NCBI GenBank assembly: GCA_033725935.1
Contig: MU867095.1
Coordinates: 348,255 to 412,254 of the forward strand
DNA: 64,000 nucleotides
DNA from: Cladorrhinum sp. PSN259
Lineage: Eukaryota > Ascomycota > Sordariomycetes > Sordariales > Podosporaceae
Direction: 5' to 3'
The notes beneath the pieces are model-generated. The model was not told where the DNA came from, ran no database searches, and saw only the letters and a list, made by a program, of their open reading frames with translations. Both the position numbers and the translations under genes were made by a program. Each line of letters starts with the position of its first letter. Position 1 is the first letter of the stretch. Below are positions 53,504 to 63,780 of the stretch, in pieces.

Positions 53504-54847
53504 ATGAAGACAACCCGCCAGCTCCTCCTCCTTGCCGGCTCCGGCCTGGCCCTTGGCCTTCCTGGGTCTTTCGGGAGCATGCCCCTCGTCAAGCGGACCG
53601 AGTATGACGTGTGCGACAACGACTGCACTCTTGCAGGTCTCCCCTACCCTGACAAGGACAACATCCAGCTGCCCCTTGAGGGCAACCGCCCCGAACAGTG
53701 CCCGCCCATCTATATTGGATCCGACGCAGCTCATCCCACAGCAACCGGGAGAGTGTGTCTCGACTTTGTTGGACCCTACCTTGTCTTCAACTTTACGTCC
53801 ATCCAGGACTACACGTATAACTCAGCTTCAGTTGATTGGACCTTGAACGGCGCCGCCTCGCCCAGATCCGGCACAGTTTCTTGCGGCCCGAACCCTAACG
53901 GTAACGGCCTCACTTGCAAGCTCGCCTTCAGCGACATCCTCGATGTCTCTCCGGCCACCTCAACCACAGAACTCTGGGCTGGCATTTGTCCCAAAGGCGA
54001 CAGGGAGGCATTGATCTTTGACATCGCGTTCTCCGGCGATGTCACGTCCACTTCATCCAACGATGTTCTGCCCATTCACCAACAATACCCATGCGACCAA
54101 CGGGATTCGAGCGGCCAATGTACGGCTTATCAAACCAGCTACGACTACATTCAAATTACCTACCGCTGCAGCAAGTGCTCTGTTTCGGCGTGCCCTACCA
54201 CTTCGTCAACCACTTCCGAACCCCCGGCAACATCAACCACCGAACCCCCGGCAACATCAACTACCGAACCTCCCACCACCTCAGAGCCACCCACATCTAC
54301 CACCTCTTCCTCTTCCACATCCACATCTCCGCCACCAACACTCAAGACCTGCGGCTTTGGTACAGCCTTTGGCTTCCAGAACCCAGTCTCAGGTGTTCAG
54401 AAGTCATTCACCCTCCAGACACAATCAGGCGCAGGTTGCAACCGCTGGGGTTGGTACGAGACGCCTACCCTCGCCCAACTTCAAAGCGGCATCTCCGGGC
54501 CCCTCTATGTAGGCGCAGGGGGCAACGACATCACCAAGGCCATTGACGTGGGCATCTGGGTCGCAACAGCCAACGCCCAGGGCCGCGTGACGGTTACCTA
54601 CCTGCTCAACCCACCGTACGCCTTGGCTGAGGTGCACGTTAACCTGGTCTGCCTGCCACTCACCAAGTGCGCCCCCGGACAGTACACCTACAACGCTGGT
54701 GCGATTCCCAACTTGCCTACTTGGTCCAATCCCACCCCGTTGGTCTATCCCACTTGCAGTGGAGGAAGCAAGGCGGCGTTGGTGGTGCACGCTGCGGTGA
54801 ATATCTTGACCGTTGCTAGCACTTGCCCCCCTCCCAAGGCAGCGTGA
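53504..54847 (+). CDS. secreted two-domain protein with Thr/Pro linker
   Basis: Single exon, 447 residues from the ATG at 53504 (MKTTRQLLLLAGSGLALGLP, a signal peptide). A dibasic KR at about 31-32 could be a Kex2 site. The N-terminal domain (about 33-225) is cysteine-rich (CDNDC, GRVCLDFVGPYLVF, GICPKGDREALIFDI, RCSKC). A linker of about 60 residues with repeated TSTTEPPA units is probably O-glycosylated. The C-terminal domain (about 283-447) begins KTCGFGTAFGFQ and has CNRWGWYE, GPLYVGAGGNDITKAIDVG and KCAPGQYTYNAG. I do not know the family function; the layout of two folded modules on a mucin-like tether is typical of fungal wall or extracellular proteins. Single exon and high GC suggest a normal functional gene. 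Confidence 0.8.
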   Translation: MKTTRQLLLLAGSGLALGLPGSFGSMPLVKRTEYDVCDNDCTLAGLPYPDKDNIQLPLEGNRPEQCPPIYIGSDAAHPTATGRVCLDFVGPYLVFNFTSIQDYTYNSASVDWTLNGAASPRSGTVSCGPNPNGNGLTCKLAFSDILDVSPATSTTELWAGICPKGDREALIFDIAFSGDVTSTSSNDVLPIHQQYPCDQRDSSGQCTAYQTSYDYIQITYRCSKCSVSACPTTSSTTSEPPATSTTEPPATSTTEPPTTSEPPTSTTSSSSTSTSPPPTLKTCGFGTAFGFQNPVSGVQKSFTLQTQSGAGCNRWGWYETPTLAQLQSGISGPLYVGAGGNDITKAIDVGIWVATANAQGRVTVTYLLNPPYALAEVHVNLVCLPLTKCAPGQYTYNAGAIPNLPTWSNPTPLVYPTCSGGSKAALVVHAAVNILTVASTCPPPKAA

Positions 54848-55298
54848 GGGAAAAGAGGAGGAAGGGTTATACATGTAATGAGATAACTTGGCGATGGGGT
54901 CGGGGAAATTTGGTGTTGGTGAAAAAGAAAGTGAATTATAATTAGATGATTAGATTTAATCTCGTGACTTTGCACCTTTGTGTGTAAGATGCTTAATGAT
55001 TAATGGATTCTTTTTTAAAACTGTTTCGATTTCAGTCGCGGTGTAGAGAGTAAGAAAAAAAGGTGGATGTTATTTGCTCATCTGTAAAAGGACATAGTCA
55101 CAGAGGACTGAAGAAGAAACACGGGAAGACTGCCAGGAGGCCTGAGGTGGGGTACTTGGAGGAAAAATATACTAAACGACGGACCAGGGTGATTGATATG
55201 TTGCCGCCCACACACAAGCTGCTTCGTCCTCGGAGGCCTTCCTAGGAAAGCTAAAGTTTGCTAATGCTCTTGCTTGTTTACATGTAAGCAGCCACTAT
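54848..55298. other. intergenic region
   Basis: 3' region of the secreted-protein gene. AT-rich near 54930-55030; no gene seen. Confidence 0.55.
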
Positions 55299-55754
55299 CT
55301 AGTGGAGGGCAATCCGTTTACCCTTGCCCTGCTCACCCACAACACCACCACCACCACCACCCATGAAGCCATTCATATAACCATTTCCGACGACCATGTA
55401 CTAGGCGAGTGTATCGGTCTTCCAGTCTCCAACCTCGAATTTACCCCGGCCTGCGGATGATTCATCGGAGCCATGATCCAACCGACGAAGGATGAACGGG
55501 GCCGGACAGTCCGGAATGACGTGGATTTCGTCGCCAATTGCGGCGTGCCTGGGGGCCAAGCCGATGTGTTCGACGCCGTCCTCGAGTTCTGTCACAAACA
55601 GCTGCCGCTCCCAGAGGCAGGTCAGAAGGTGGTAGATCAACTTGGGTTCAACTTTGGAGAGAACACGGTCGTGGAAGTGCCTTGGGTCATTCTCGTCGGA
55701 AGGGTTTGTCAAAAAGCCCCCACAGAGCCTCCAGTGTCGACTGGTTGCACGCAC
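55299..55754 (-). pseudogene. HET-domain protein C-terminal relic
   Basis: On the minus strand a frame from 55754 to 55401 encodes the typical C-terminal part of heterokaryon-incompatibility proteins: LCGGFLTNPSDENDPRHFHD, then RQLFVTELEDG, IGLAPRHAAIGDEIHVIPDC and PAPFILRRLDHGSDES. After an in-frame TAG at 55403-55401 the same frame continues YMVVGNGYMNGFMGG to a stop at 55301-55299, matching the usual closing GDCYVHGxMDGE of the family. The N-terminal HET domain is absent: no matching sequence is found upstream in the 1.5 kb to 57283. The fragment is therefore a truncated, stop-broken relic. HET proteins trigger cell death after non-self fusion. The TAG could have come from CAG by C-to-T change. 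Confidence 0.6.
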
Positions 55755-57283
55755 TCCTGCCCTCTCTCGTAGGCGAGACGTGATCCATCCTTCTCAACTG
55801 AGTCGTCGTTGATTCTTGTTTGTGTTGTAGCGTTATCGGGCATAACCAGAAAAAAAAAAGAAAAAAAAACCCCCCGAGCAATTATATGAACAATTATACA
55901 CACACTGATCCACTTTATACATAATCAAGAAGGTAGTTGAGGAGGCTAGAAACAGAAGTTAGCCTACTAGTCAATCGATCCTTGTTTTGATCGTGTGCGT
56001 ATTAATTTAATTGAAAAGCTCCCTTCAAAGAGGGGCCATCCATCCCTACTGTCATTTGGCTGCAGGGATGCTGGGACTTCCAACGACATGCATAGAAGCG
56101 AAAAAAAAAAAAAAAAAAAAAAAAAAAAGAAAAGGGAGCAGCCTTTGCAAGTTATCCAGTCCTCGCTATTTACTTATACTATTGGTCCCTCAGTGCAGAC
56201 CGCAGACGAATACATGATTTCTTTGACAGAGACGGCCGTGTAATTTTGTGCCTGAATTGGTAAGGTAGGTAGAATCTCATTTTATTCGCAGCCAACTGAA
56301 GTCTTCATGTTTTCAGTAATCGCCAGGAGAGCCCCCGCCCAAAAAAAAAATTATCGGATCCTCAGACAACGCTCCTCTATCACTATCACAAATCAACCAA
56401 TTAGAGGGAGCTTCAAGGTACTCTCGGGAGTATCTATAAGAGCGAGACGGGAGGTAGCTAGTATATAGTCTCTCGTTCGGGAGGGACTCTGGAAGTCCTC
56501 CAGTAAGCAGTTTCATTGCAGTGTTTGCAACACCCCTTCTGGGTCACTGTAGGACAACCTTTTGTCGTGAAAATTTTGGCTTCACCGAATCTTGGTACCC
56601 CTGTATTATACATTCAGTCCGGAGAACCATTTCAGAGCCCGGGCCTGGAGAGCTTCGTCATTGACAATCACCCTGAAATGGCGACGAGAAGCCGTTCCCG
56701 GCGGCCGTTGGTGTCGCGAAGGTACACGGGTAGACACTGCGAGCCAACATGGCACGGAGCGAGCTCAAAATGCAAACACTACACCCACGCGCCCCCACCA
56801 GCGCTCTACCTCCTGGGAATGGAAAATGACAGTCAGTTCCATCCGTTATCAATTACTCATAGAGATCACGGCAATTCTGACAGATGCTGTCGAATCGTTA
56901 TTCCTTGACAACCATGACAACCATAGCGTGCCGCACGGCGGAAGGAGTTCCGAATCAGAGTCAAGGCAAGTGGTTAGATTCTGCGGCAATATGCAATAAC
57001 CAATGACACAGCTGAAGAACGTTCGCAGGATGTCGTACACAGCTTCGCCAAAGAGTAGAGTAATCTGGGTAAAAATTTGGTGGGATTGAGTAACGTTACC
57101 TAATCTGCGGTACCGTCATAAATGTTTCTTCTGGATAATGGGCCGCCCGCTTACCGGCAATGCAAAATATGTAAAACATGTCTCCCAGCGAAGGGGTATA
57201 ACTATGTGCCCGAGCCCCCAGGGAGATGGAAGTCTTCTGGGAGTGCCGATATACCCCCATCGACGACACGCCGCTTATCCGAA
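55755..57283. other. intergenic region with poly-A tracts
   Basis: About 1.5 kb with interrupted A runs at 55849-55870, an uninterrupted A28 at 56101-56128 and no supportable gene. 57122-57283 is an in-frame extension of the next gene (MFLLDNGPPAYRQCKI...) that I regard as leader because a signal peptide starts at 57284. Confidence 0.5.
56101..56128. repeat. A28 homopolymer
   Basis: Uninterrupted run of 28 A between the HET relic and the small secreted-protein gene. It could be the tail of an old retroposed copy, but no matching sequence is recognised upstream. Confidence 0.85.
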
Positions 57284-57729
57284 ATGAAGCTCCACATCAT
57301 CGGTGTCTTTGCTAGCCTCGCGCTCTCGCCCACTGCAAGCCCGTTGCCTACACAGTGCACCGGCGTTCTCTCCGTCGTGAGCCTGTTTACAGCGGAGAAA
57401 TGCTCCAACATGGAGCCCTTCTGGACAGTCTCGACAGGATTGGAGACGTACATGAAGCTGAAGAAAAACGATGGATGCCAGGCTATCAATGCGACTTGGG
57501 ATATTGCAAGCCTGAGGCTGGGCTTGCTTGACAAGATGTGCAGCTGTAAGCAATGCTCCCGTCTAGGGTCGTATGGCTCCATAATAAACTGACTGAGAGA
57601 CTAGTCACCGCGTATACGGACGCCGAGTGCAAGAAGAACGGCGTAACGCTGCCGGTTGAGGCATGTGTAACGTACCAAGAGGACAAATGGAAGAGTTTTG
57701 CCCTTCGTGGGTGCGATAGGGAGGACTAA
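57284..57729 (+). CDS. small secreted cysteine-containing protein (effector-like)
   Basis: Two exons, 57284-57545 and 57605-57729, joining to 128 residues (donor GTAAGC, branch CTGAC, acceptor CTAG, 59-base intron). The N-terminus MKLHIIGVFASLALSPTASP is a signal peptide. The mature part of about 108 residues has seven cysteines in a spread pattern (TQC, EKC, DGC, MC, AEC, EAC, RGC), compatible with three disulfides, and one NAT glycosylation site. I know no family for it. The unspliced reading would end at 57592 after a different tail; splicing restores an ordered C-terminus with two further cysteines. Small size, secretion and cysteines resemble fungal effector-like or antimicrobial proteins, but the role is not known. 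Confidence 0.7.
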
Positions 57730-58409
57730 CGACTGCACAGACAGTTCTACTCCCTCATAAAAGAAAGAAAAAGAGAAGGGATTGAAAGAAAATAACAAGG
57801 GGAAAGGAATGACGAGGAGGAATAAATGGAAGAAAAGGAAAAAGGAAAGAAATGAAAAGTAGCAAGAAGCGATGATAAGAGACAAGTAAGAAAAAAAAAA
57901 AAAAAAAAAAAAAGGAAGTGGGAAAAGGATAGCATAAAACGTGATCAGAGATTGACAGAGTGACAAATACCATGTCCAAAGCAAAAGCCTAAAAACTCGT
58001 GTAGGGCCGCCATTTGTTCGCGGCAAAGCAGCCCGTTGCAACATGTGCCAAGGGGGTGGCATGGCCGAAGCAAGGTTCCTAAACCAAGTCGTCAACTGCC
58101 GGTTTCCAACCTCCTTGAGAGTCGGTGAAGAGCGTAACTTGTGGGATGGGACTTTCCATCGGCTGAGATGATGAGCTCGTATTGGGCAGGAGTACCTGTC
58201 CCTCTACGTCCCTTGATATGGACAGCAAGAGCCGTATCGGCCTCGCCCATTAACATGATTCTGGTCACACTATGGTGGCGGTATGAAGGGACGCTTGGTA
58301 GGTACCTTGGCCTAGGCCTATGAAATATGCAGCTAGCAACGCGATTTAAAATATATACAAATCAGAAGTCTTTTGATCTTGTGACCTTTATGCCTCCGAA
58401 CCTCGGATC
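57730..58409. other. intergenic region
   Basis: Purine-rich from 57757 to about 57920 (AGGAAA repeats and a 20-base A run), which produces artefactual Phe-rich minus-strand frames. No gene seen. Confidence 0.55.
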
Positions 58410-58610
58410 CTGATCACCATCGAATGCGACAACAAGCAGACGATTTGACTGATTGTGGCAGAGGTCGCAACGCTGCATACGAATCTGCGGCATGTCGATA
58501 TCTACAATCACTAGTTACGACACGAGGTCCAGAACAACAACATCACCGTCAAATACACCAAAAGCGCCAAGATGCTAGCAGATGGATTGATAAAGGCCTT
58601 GTTGGACTGA
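58410..58610 (+). pseudogene. Ty1/copia retrotransposon relic (RNase H end)
   Basis: One plus-strand frame reads LITIECDNKQTI, stop, LIVAEVATLHTNLRHVDIYNH, stop, LRHEVQNNNITVKYTKSAK and then MLADGLIKALLD, stop. This is the C-terminal RNase H region of copia-type polyproteins, where ECDNKQTIRL, RHVDIHNHWLR and ADGLTKAL are the conserved blocks. The two internal stops fall where Arg (CGA to TGA) and Trp (TGG to TAG) are expected, both C-to-T type changes on one strand or the other. No reverse transcriptase, integrase or LTR is found, so this is a short fragment of about 200 bases. Confidence 0.75.
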
Positions 58611-59212
58611 CAGACGTATCCGAGCAACTGGAAGAGCGCAGGCGGGTTGAACAGGATGAAGAGCAGGAGCCGCAGGCAGTTGGATATATTGAACTAGAGG
58701 GCATGATGAATCTTGGAGGGCCGGCAACGAAGGCGGTTTGATCGGGGTAGTTTGAAGCGTTTGCCGCGTTCAACGGCTAGCTCAGCCCTGCAGGACGGAT
58801 CTGGAAAAGTGGACTGCTAAAGGTGCCAGGTTGCGCCTTAGCGCATTGGAATTAGCGCGGCCTAGCAGCTTGGCGTCTGCTTGATGCCCGGGTGATTTCA
58901 GGGGCTGTACGGAGTACCAAAGCCAAGTTCAACCTGACTGTAGCCAATGAATTCGGACTGTAAGCACACTGCCCCGACCCCGCCCATGGGCACTTTTGGA
59001 TTCACCCCTCGGGGTTCAAATTCAGACTCCGGCCACGGGCACTTTTGGATTCACCCCTCGGGTTGAAATCCAGAAGTTGGTGCTTTTGTACGACTTGATT
59101 CTGGACGCCTCACTTTCCAGGGCAGGAATAAAGCCATCGTCTGCCCCCGCCCTTCGGCTCAACGGATTTTCTGGCTCATGGCACGCTCAGTCCGGCAGCG
59201 ACAACCTTCAGC
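58611..59212. promoter_or_regulatory. upstream region of the Clr5-ankyrin gene
   Basis: About 600 bases between the retroelement fragment and the next ATG. A 26-base segment is repeated exactly at 58988-59013 and 59037-59062. No gene seen. Confidence 0.5.
58988..59062. repeat. direct repeat, two exact 26-base copies, period 49
   Basis: Both copies begin GGGCACTTTTGGATTCACCC and end CTCGGG. The following bases are also partly alike. It lies 150-225 bases before the Clr5-ankyrin start and may be part of its promoter or leader. Confidence 0.9.
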
Positions 59213-62200
59213 ATGGCAGCACGCGCCCCAATCCAGGCCGACCGTTGGGCGCACTTTAACGAAGAGATCCTCAAGCATTGCGTTGACGAGAATCACAGCT
59301 ATGAGGAGACGAAAGATTATATGGAGGAGAACTTCGGGTTCAAGGCCAGGTCAGTAAAAGACGAGCTCGTAAGCAGACGACAGGCTTGATATTTTCGCTT
59401 ACTCTCAAGATAACGTAGTATCCGCCAATACAAGGACAGGTACAAAGGCTACAAGAACATGAAATTCAGCGAATGGGTTGGTATTAGTAAGGTCTACTCG
59501 CAACGTGCACAGCAAGGCAAGGCTTCTGAGCTGTGGAATCGAGGAAGGAGGGTGGATCCCAGCAAAGTGTCGCGGCAATTAGAGCGGTACAAGTCAGAGA
59601 TCCTTCAACACGCCAATGGTAAGGTACACCATCTATTCCTGTCCTGCACCCCATTCTTAGCTAACAACCGGTGTCGAGTCACAATAGCGACATCTGTTCT
59701 TGACCCCAGACTGTCCATCAGGACGCCACCGCCAACCGACAGAGCGGCTGATAACACACCACCGCCATCAACCGAGTGCCGTCTCTTGACCAGACTCGAG
59801 GGCGGTGTTTCCCAACTTTCAGGTTGCCTTCACGTCGACAGGGTGCATATTTCTGGTCCAGACACAACTGCCGTCTCTGTTCGAACGCCGGGGAGCAATC
59901 TCTTCGACATATCTACGGGCAACAGGCTCGAGAACGACGTCTTCCAACTTCCAGGTTGCCTTCATGTCGACAGGGTGGATATGTCCGGACCACACACAAC
60001 TGCTGTCCCTGCTTCAGTACCGGGGAGCAATCTCTACGATATGTCTACGGACACCAGACTCGAGAACGACGTCTTCCAACTTCCAGGTTGCGTTTCTCTC
60101 GATACGATCGATGTTTCTAGACCAAACACGATCGCCATCTCTCCTTTCATCCACGAAATGTCACGTCAGACTGCGAGGCCACAGCCCTCAAGCGACCCAG
60201 AGCTAGACATAGATATCTGTCTAAACGAGCCGTTAGCATCAACGCTGCACCTAGACTTTGATTTCTTCAGTTCCTTCATTCATGATGGCCAAGTTCCGGA
60301 GAGGGAGAATTGGCAGGCAACCATGCCTTGTTTTCAGCTAGAAAATATTCTTGCAGTACTACGTAAGCATTTCCATTGCGCAGTGCCCTGGTTCTCAAAC
60401 ATTCATTAACAGAGTTGGTCCAGGGAACCAAATGTCGCCATCTACTACAAACGTTTCGCGTTCGAGCTCGGCACTTACCAAGGTCTCGGTTTACGACCGC
60501 CAGGCCCTTCTTGCCGGGCTTCTAGGAGATCCTTCGAATGATATCAGTACATCCACGGCGGTTCTGACGCTGACTTCCCAACTCTCGGAAGTCTTCCCAG
60601 AACACAGCGAGGGAGATATAGTCTTGGCGGTTCGCAGATTCCTGGACCCGACAAACAAGGACCCTTTGGAGGACCTATTCAAGTTCGCCTGCTACTTCTT
60701 CTCGAACAATACGTTGACCAAAGATCAGAAGCTGGCCTTCATGAAATGGGTTGTGGAGAACAACTACACCCAGAGGCTCGCGTCCTTCCTCACCATTCAA
60801 TCAATTGCCGTGGATGGCTTTCGCTCTGGAGTGATTGCATCCATAATGGACATGGCTGATTTGCGCCTGGTCACACAACTCGTAGAGGCCGGGGTTTCCT
60901 TCGATGAAATCCTCGCCCAGTCAACCGGCGTGTCTGACCAAAAGTACTTTGACAGCTTCATCAGGTATGGACTTGATCAAGATGTCTTTCACCAGCTTTC
61001 TGGCAGGACCGGTACTCTGGTTCTAGTTCGCGCAACGGAATCCAAGGACGAGGAGCTTCTCGTGCGTCTGCTAAATGCGCCAGTGAGCCCGGATCTGCTT
61101 TCTGGGAAGGCTGGAGGTAATCTTCTTTGTCTCGTTGTCAAAAAGGGGTACTCGAAAGCGAGTAAGGCTCTTATCAACAAACGTTGTGATCTGGACAGCT
61201 ATCCGATAGACGGAGCAAAATCAACCCCACTGGGGCTTGCGGTCTGGTTAGGCCACACCGACATTGTCAAGTGTCTCGTGGAAGGCGGTGCAAACCTGGG
61301 CTTGGTTTCATATCACGACAGAAACAATCTACTGCCCTTGGCCTTGGCTGTCAAAAGGGGGAAAATGGAGGTCATCACTGCGCTGGTCGAGGGTGGCGCT
61401 GGCTTCGACTGTAAAATCAACGGGTTCGACATTTTCCGTTGGTCGTCCAAAAACAACGCAAACGTCCATCGACTCCTTTGCAGATTGTCGGGCCGGGAGG
61501 ACACCGTGGAGAAATCCGAGGTGACAGTGTCTGAGATTGTTCGAGTTGCCGACCGTGGGCCCGGCCTATTCACTGGCTTCCATGAAGAACACCGAGCGGA
61601 TCTCACCGACGAACTTCTTGAGGAAGCCTTATGCCTAGCCGCCGGAGAGCAGCTGGTCCTTGCTACGTCGACCCTTCTTTCGGCAGGCGTCGACCCGAAA
61701 ACTCCCAAATTCTCTCCAAAAGCGCCTGCAATTTCTCGAGCACTGTTGGCGGAACCCGAGAAATGGGAGGAGAAACAATTCTATGACTACCACCTAATTG
61801 TGGAACTTTTAGTCAATGCGGGGGGAGATCCAAACTACGAGACTGTGACTGACGACCTGTTTTCGGTAATTTGCGATGCTTCACTCTTTAATGCTTACGT
61901 TATGGAGACTCTTCTTAGCGGCGGTCTGGATTGCGAGAAGTATGGTCCAAGAGTTCTCTGCATTGCTATCTATGGGCGGGATACCAACACGATTATAGCG
62001 CTTATAGAAAAGGGGGTCTCGCCAAACAACTATGCGCAGCTGGGATACGATGAAGGCTATATGACCCCACTTCAACAAGCTGCCTGCTATGGGCGTATCA
62101 ACTACATTGAATACTTCCTGCAACATGGCGGGGACATCAATATGCCAGCATGGAGCCTCGGTGGCAAGACAGCCCTGCAAGCGGCATGCGGTATGAGCCA

Positions 62201-63029
62201 CGACCAGACCGTCCGCTATCTGATTGAAAAAGGCGCCGATGTCAATGCCCTGCCTGCAGTCACGCGCGGCTTCACAGCCCTCGAGGCATCTCTTCATTGG
62301 TCTGATGGTACCGGGTTGTTTGAGCTTCTATTGGAGCACGGGGCCCTTATCAACCAGCACCACGGCAGAGCTAGCCATATCCTTTGTCGTCTCATCCTAC
62401 GCAAGACCCATGACCAGAATCTATTCCAGCTCGTAGAACGTGTCCTGGAAGCCGGTGCCGACCCCAACGAGATGCCAACCGAGGAGTCGGAAGTTTGGAG
62501 CAATTACCAGATGACGCCTGTGCAACAAGCCGCCGGAAGGGCGAACCTGGAGCTCGTCAAGCTTTTGGTACCCCGAGGCGGCGACATTAATCGGCCACCA
62601 TGGAGGAATGGAGGTAGAACGGCGCTTCAGGCGGCCGCCTCTCACGAAAAACCGCAGTTGGAACTGGTTCAGTATCTGCTCGGCCTCGGGGCAGAGATTA
62701 ACGCGCCGCCGGCTGCCACCGGGGGCCTTACGGCGCTCCAGGGCGCGTCAATCCGGGGTCATGTCAAGATTGTACTGCTACTGCTCGAAAGCGGCGCGGA
62801 TCCGAACGCACGCCCGGCGCTGGAGAATGGCCGGACAGCTGTAGGGGGTGCTGCGGAGCACGGGCGGCTGGATGTGGTCAAGCTGCTGCTCAATGCGGGA
62901 GCCCGGCCATATCGATGGGGTAAGCAGAGTGGCTTCCAGGCCGAGATTGAGCTGGCTGAGGGGAACAGACATTTTGCGGCTGCTGATTTGCTACGATCAC
63001 ACGAGCGGGAGTTTTGTGAGGCCTTTTGA
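59213..63029 (+). CDS. Clr5-domain ankyrin-repeat protein
   Basis: Four exons, 59213-59349, 59419-59618, 59688-60362 and 60415-63029, join to 1,208 residues. Residues about 10-70 form a Clr5 domain (WAHFNEEILKHCVDENHSYE, DYMEENFGFKAS, RQYKDRYKGYKNMKF), a putative DNA-binding module at the N-terminus of many fungal ankyrin proteins. The second intron (59619-59687: GTAAGG, GCTAAC, AATAG) is 69 bases, a multiple of three with no stop, so it can be retained silently. Exon 3 carries 44-residue repeats. The C-terminal 500 or more residues are ankyrin repeats (TPLGLAVWLGHTDIVKCLVE, TPLQQAACYGRINYIEYFLQ, TALQGASIRGHVKIVLLLLE). The last intron must use the second AG of CAGAG to keep frame. Such proteins are lineage-expanded; no function is established. 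Confidence 0.85.
59795..60146 (+). repeat. 132-base coding tandem repeat, 2.7 copies
   Basis: Units at 59795-59926 and 59927-60058 are each 44 codons, with a partial third from 60059. Each starts LExxVxQLxGCLHVDRV and the full units end GSNL(F/Y)D(I/M)ST. Unit 2 and the start of unit 3 are nearly identical, the sign of recent duplication. Confidence 0.92.
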
Positions 63030-63743
63030 CGTGGATGGGTTATTGGTTGCGGGGATTAATTGGCCGTCTGGTTAACGTAAAGGCTCTGAAGTATTTCTGG
63101 GGTATCCAGCTCTATGTACAAAAGGGTGGAAAATAGTAGTTTTTGGGGGTGGCGGAAAAGGCATCTTTATACACGAAAGGAAACGGGAGAGGAGGCAATC
63201 TCTGTGCAGGGGCTGATCTTGCTCCTTCGGCTAGAGTTGAAAGCAACTCACATCTTTACTCTAGGGGACCGAGCTTAGAGGGTGTGCTGATGCAGGCCCT
63301 TTTGCACCTGATCCACATGCCTCCAAAATTCCAACCCCTTAGAAATTTGTCCAGGCAAGCACGGTGAAAACGTGGGGTAAATAACTATGGCCCATCACTC
63401 CCGTCTCCGATGTTGGATGTCACATGTCCGGCGAGTCACTGCTGGCCGAGCTTTTGAGCGTCTTGTTCATTCCCGGTCCGGTAATGGCCGTCCAATCCGC
63501 CAATATAAATGAAAATGTTTGGTGCGGATGGGCGACGTCGGCGGGAAAGAGGGCGAGTTGTTTGGGCACGTGCAAGCAGACGAGGCCAAGGCTGCGCTAC
63601 GCTACGCTAGGCGCGGGCTCGGGGATGATGATCTGGTGAGGATGTCGGCACTGCACAGGGACCGATATTTAGAACACACTGGCAACGGCAGCGTTGAGGG
63701 ATGCGCCTTGGAGTGAAGAAAGTTTCGCGGAGAACATCATTGA

Positions 63744-63780
<37 letters not shown>

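Noticed and set aside
57747..58095. Phe/Leu-rich minus-strand frames suggesting a membrane protein
   Set aside because: They are produced by an AAGGAA/poly-A purine tract and have no conserved membrane pattern.
59014..59024. GGTTCAAATTC, resembling a tRNA B box
   Set aside because: No A box, acceptor stem or anticodon arm can be drawn around it.
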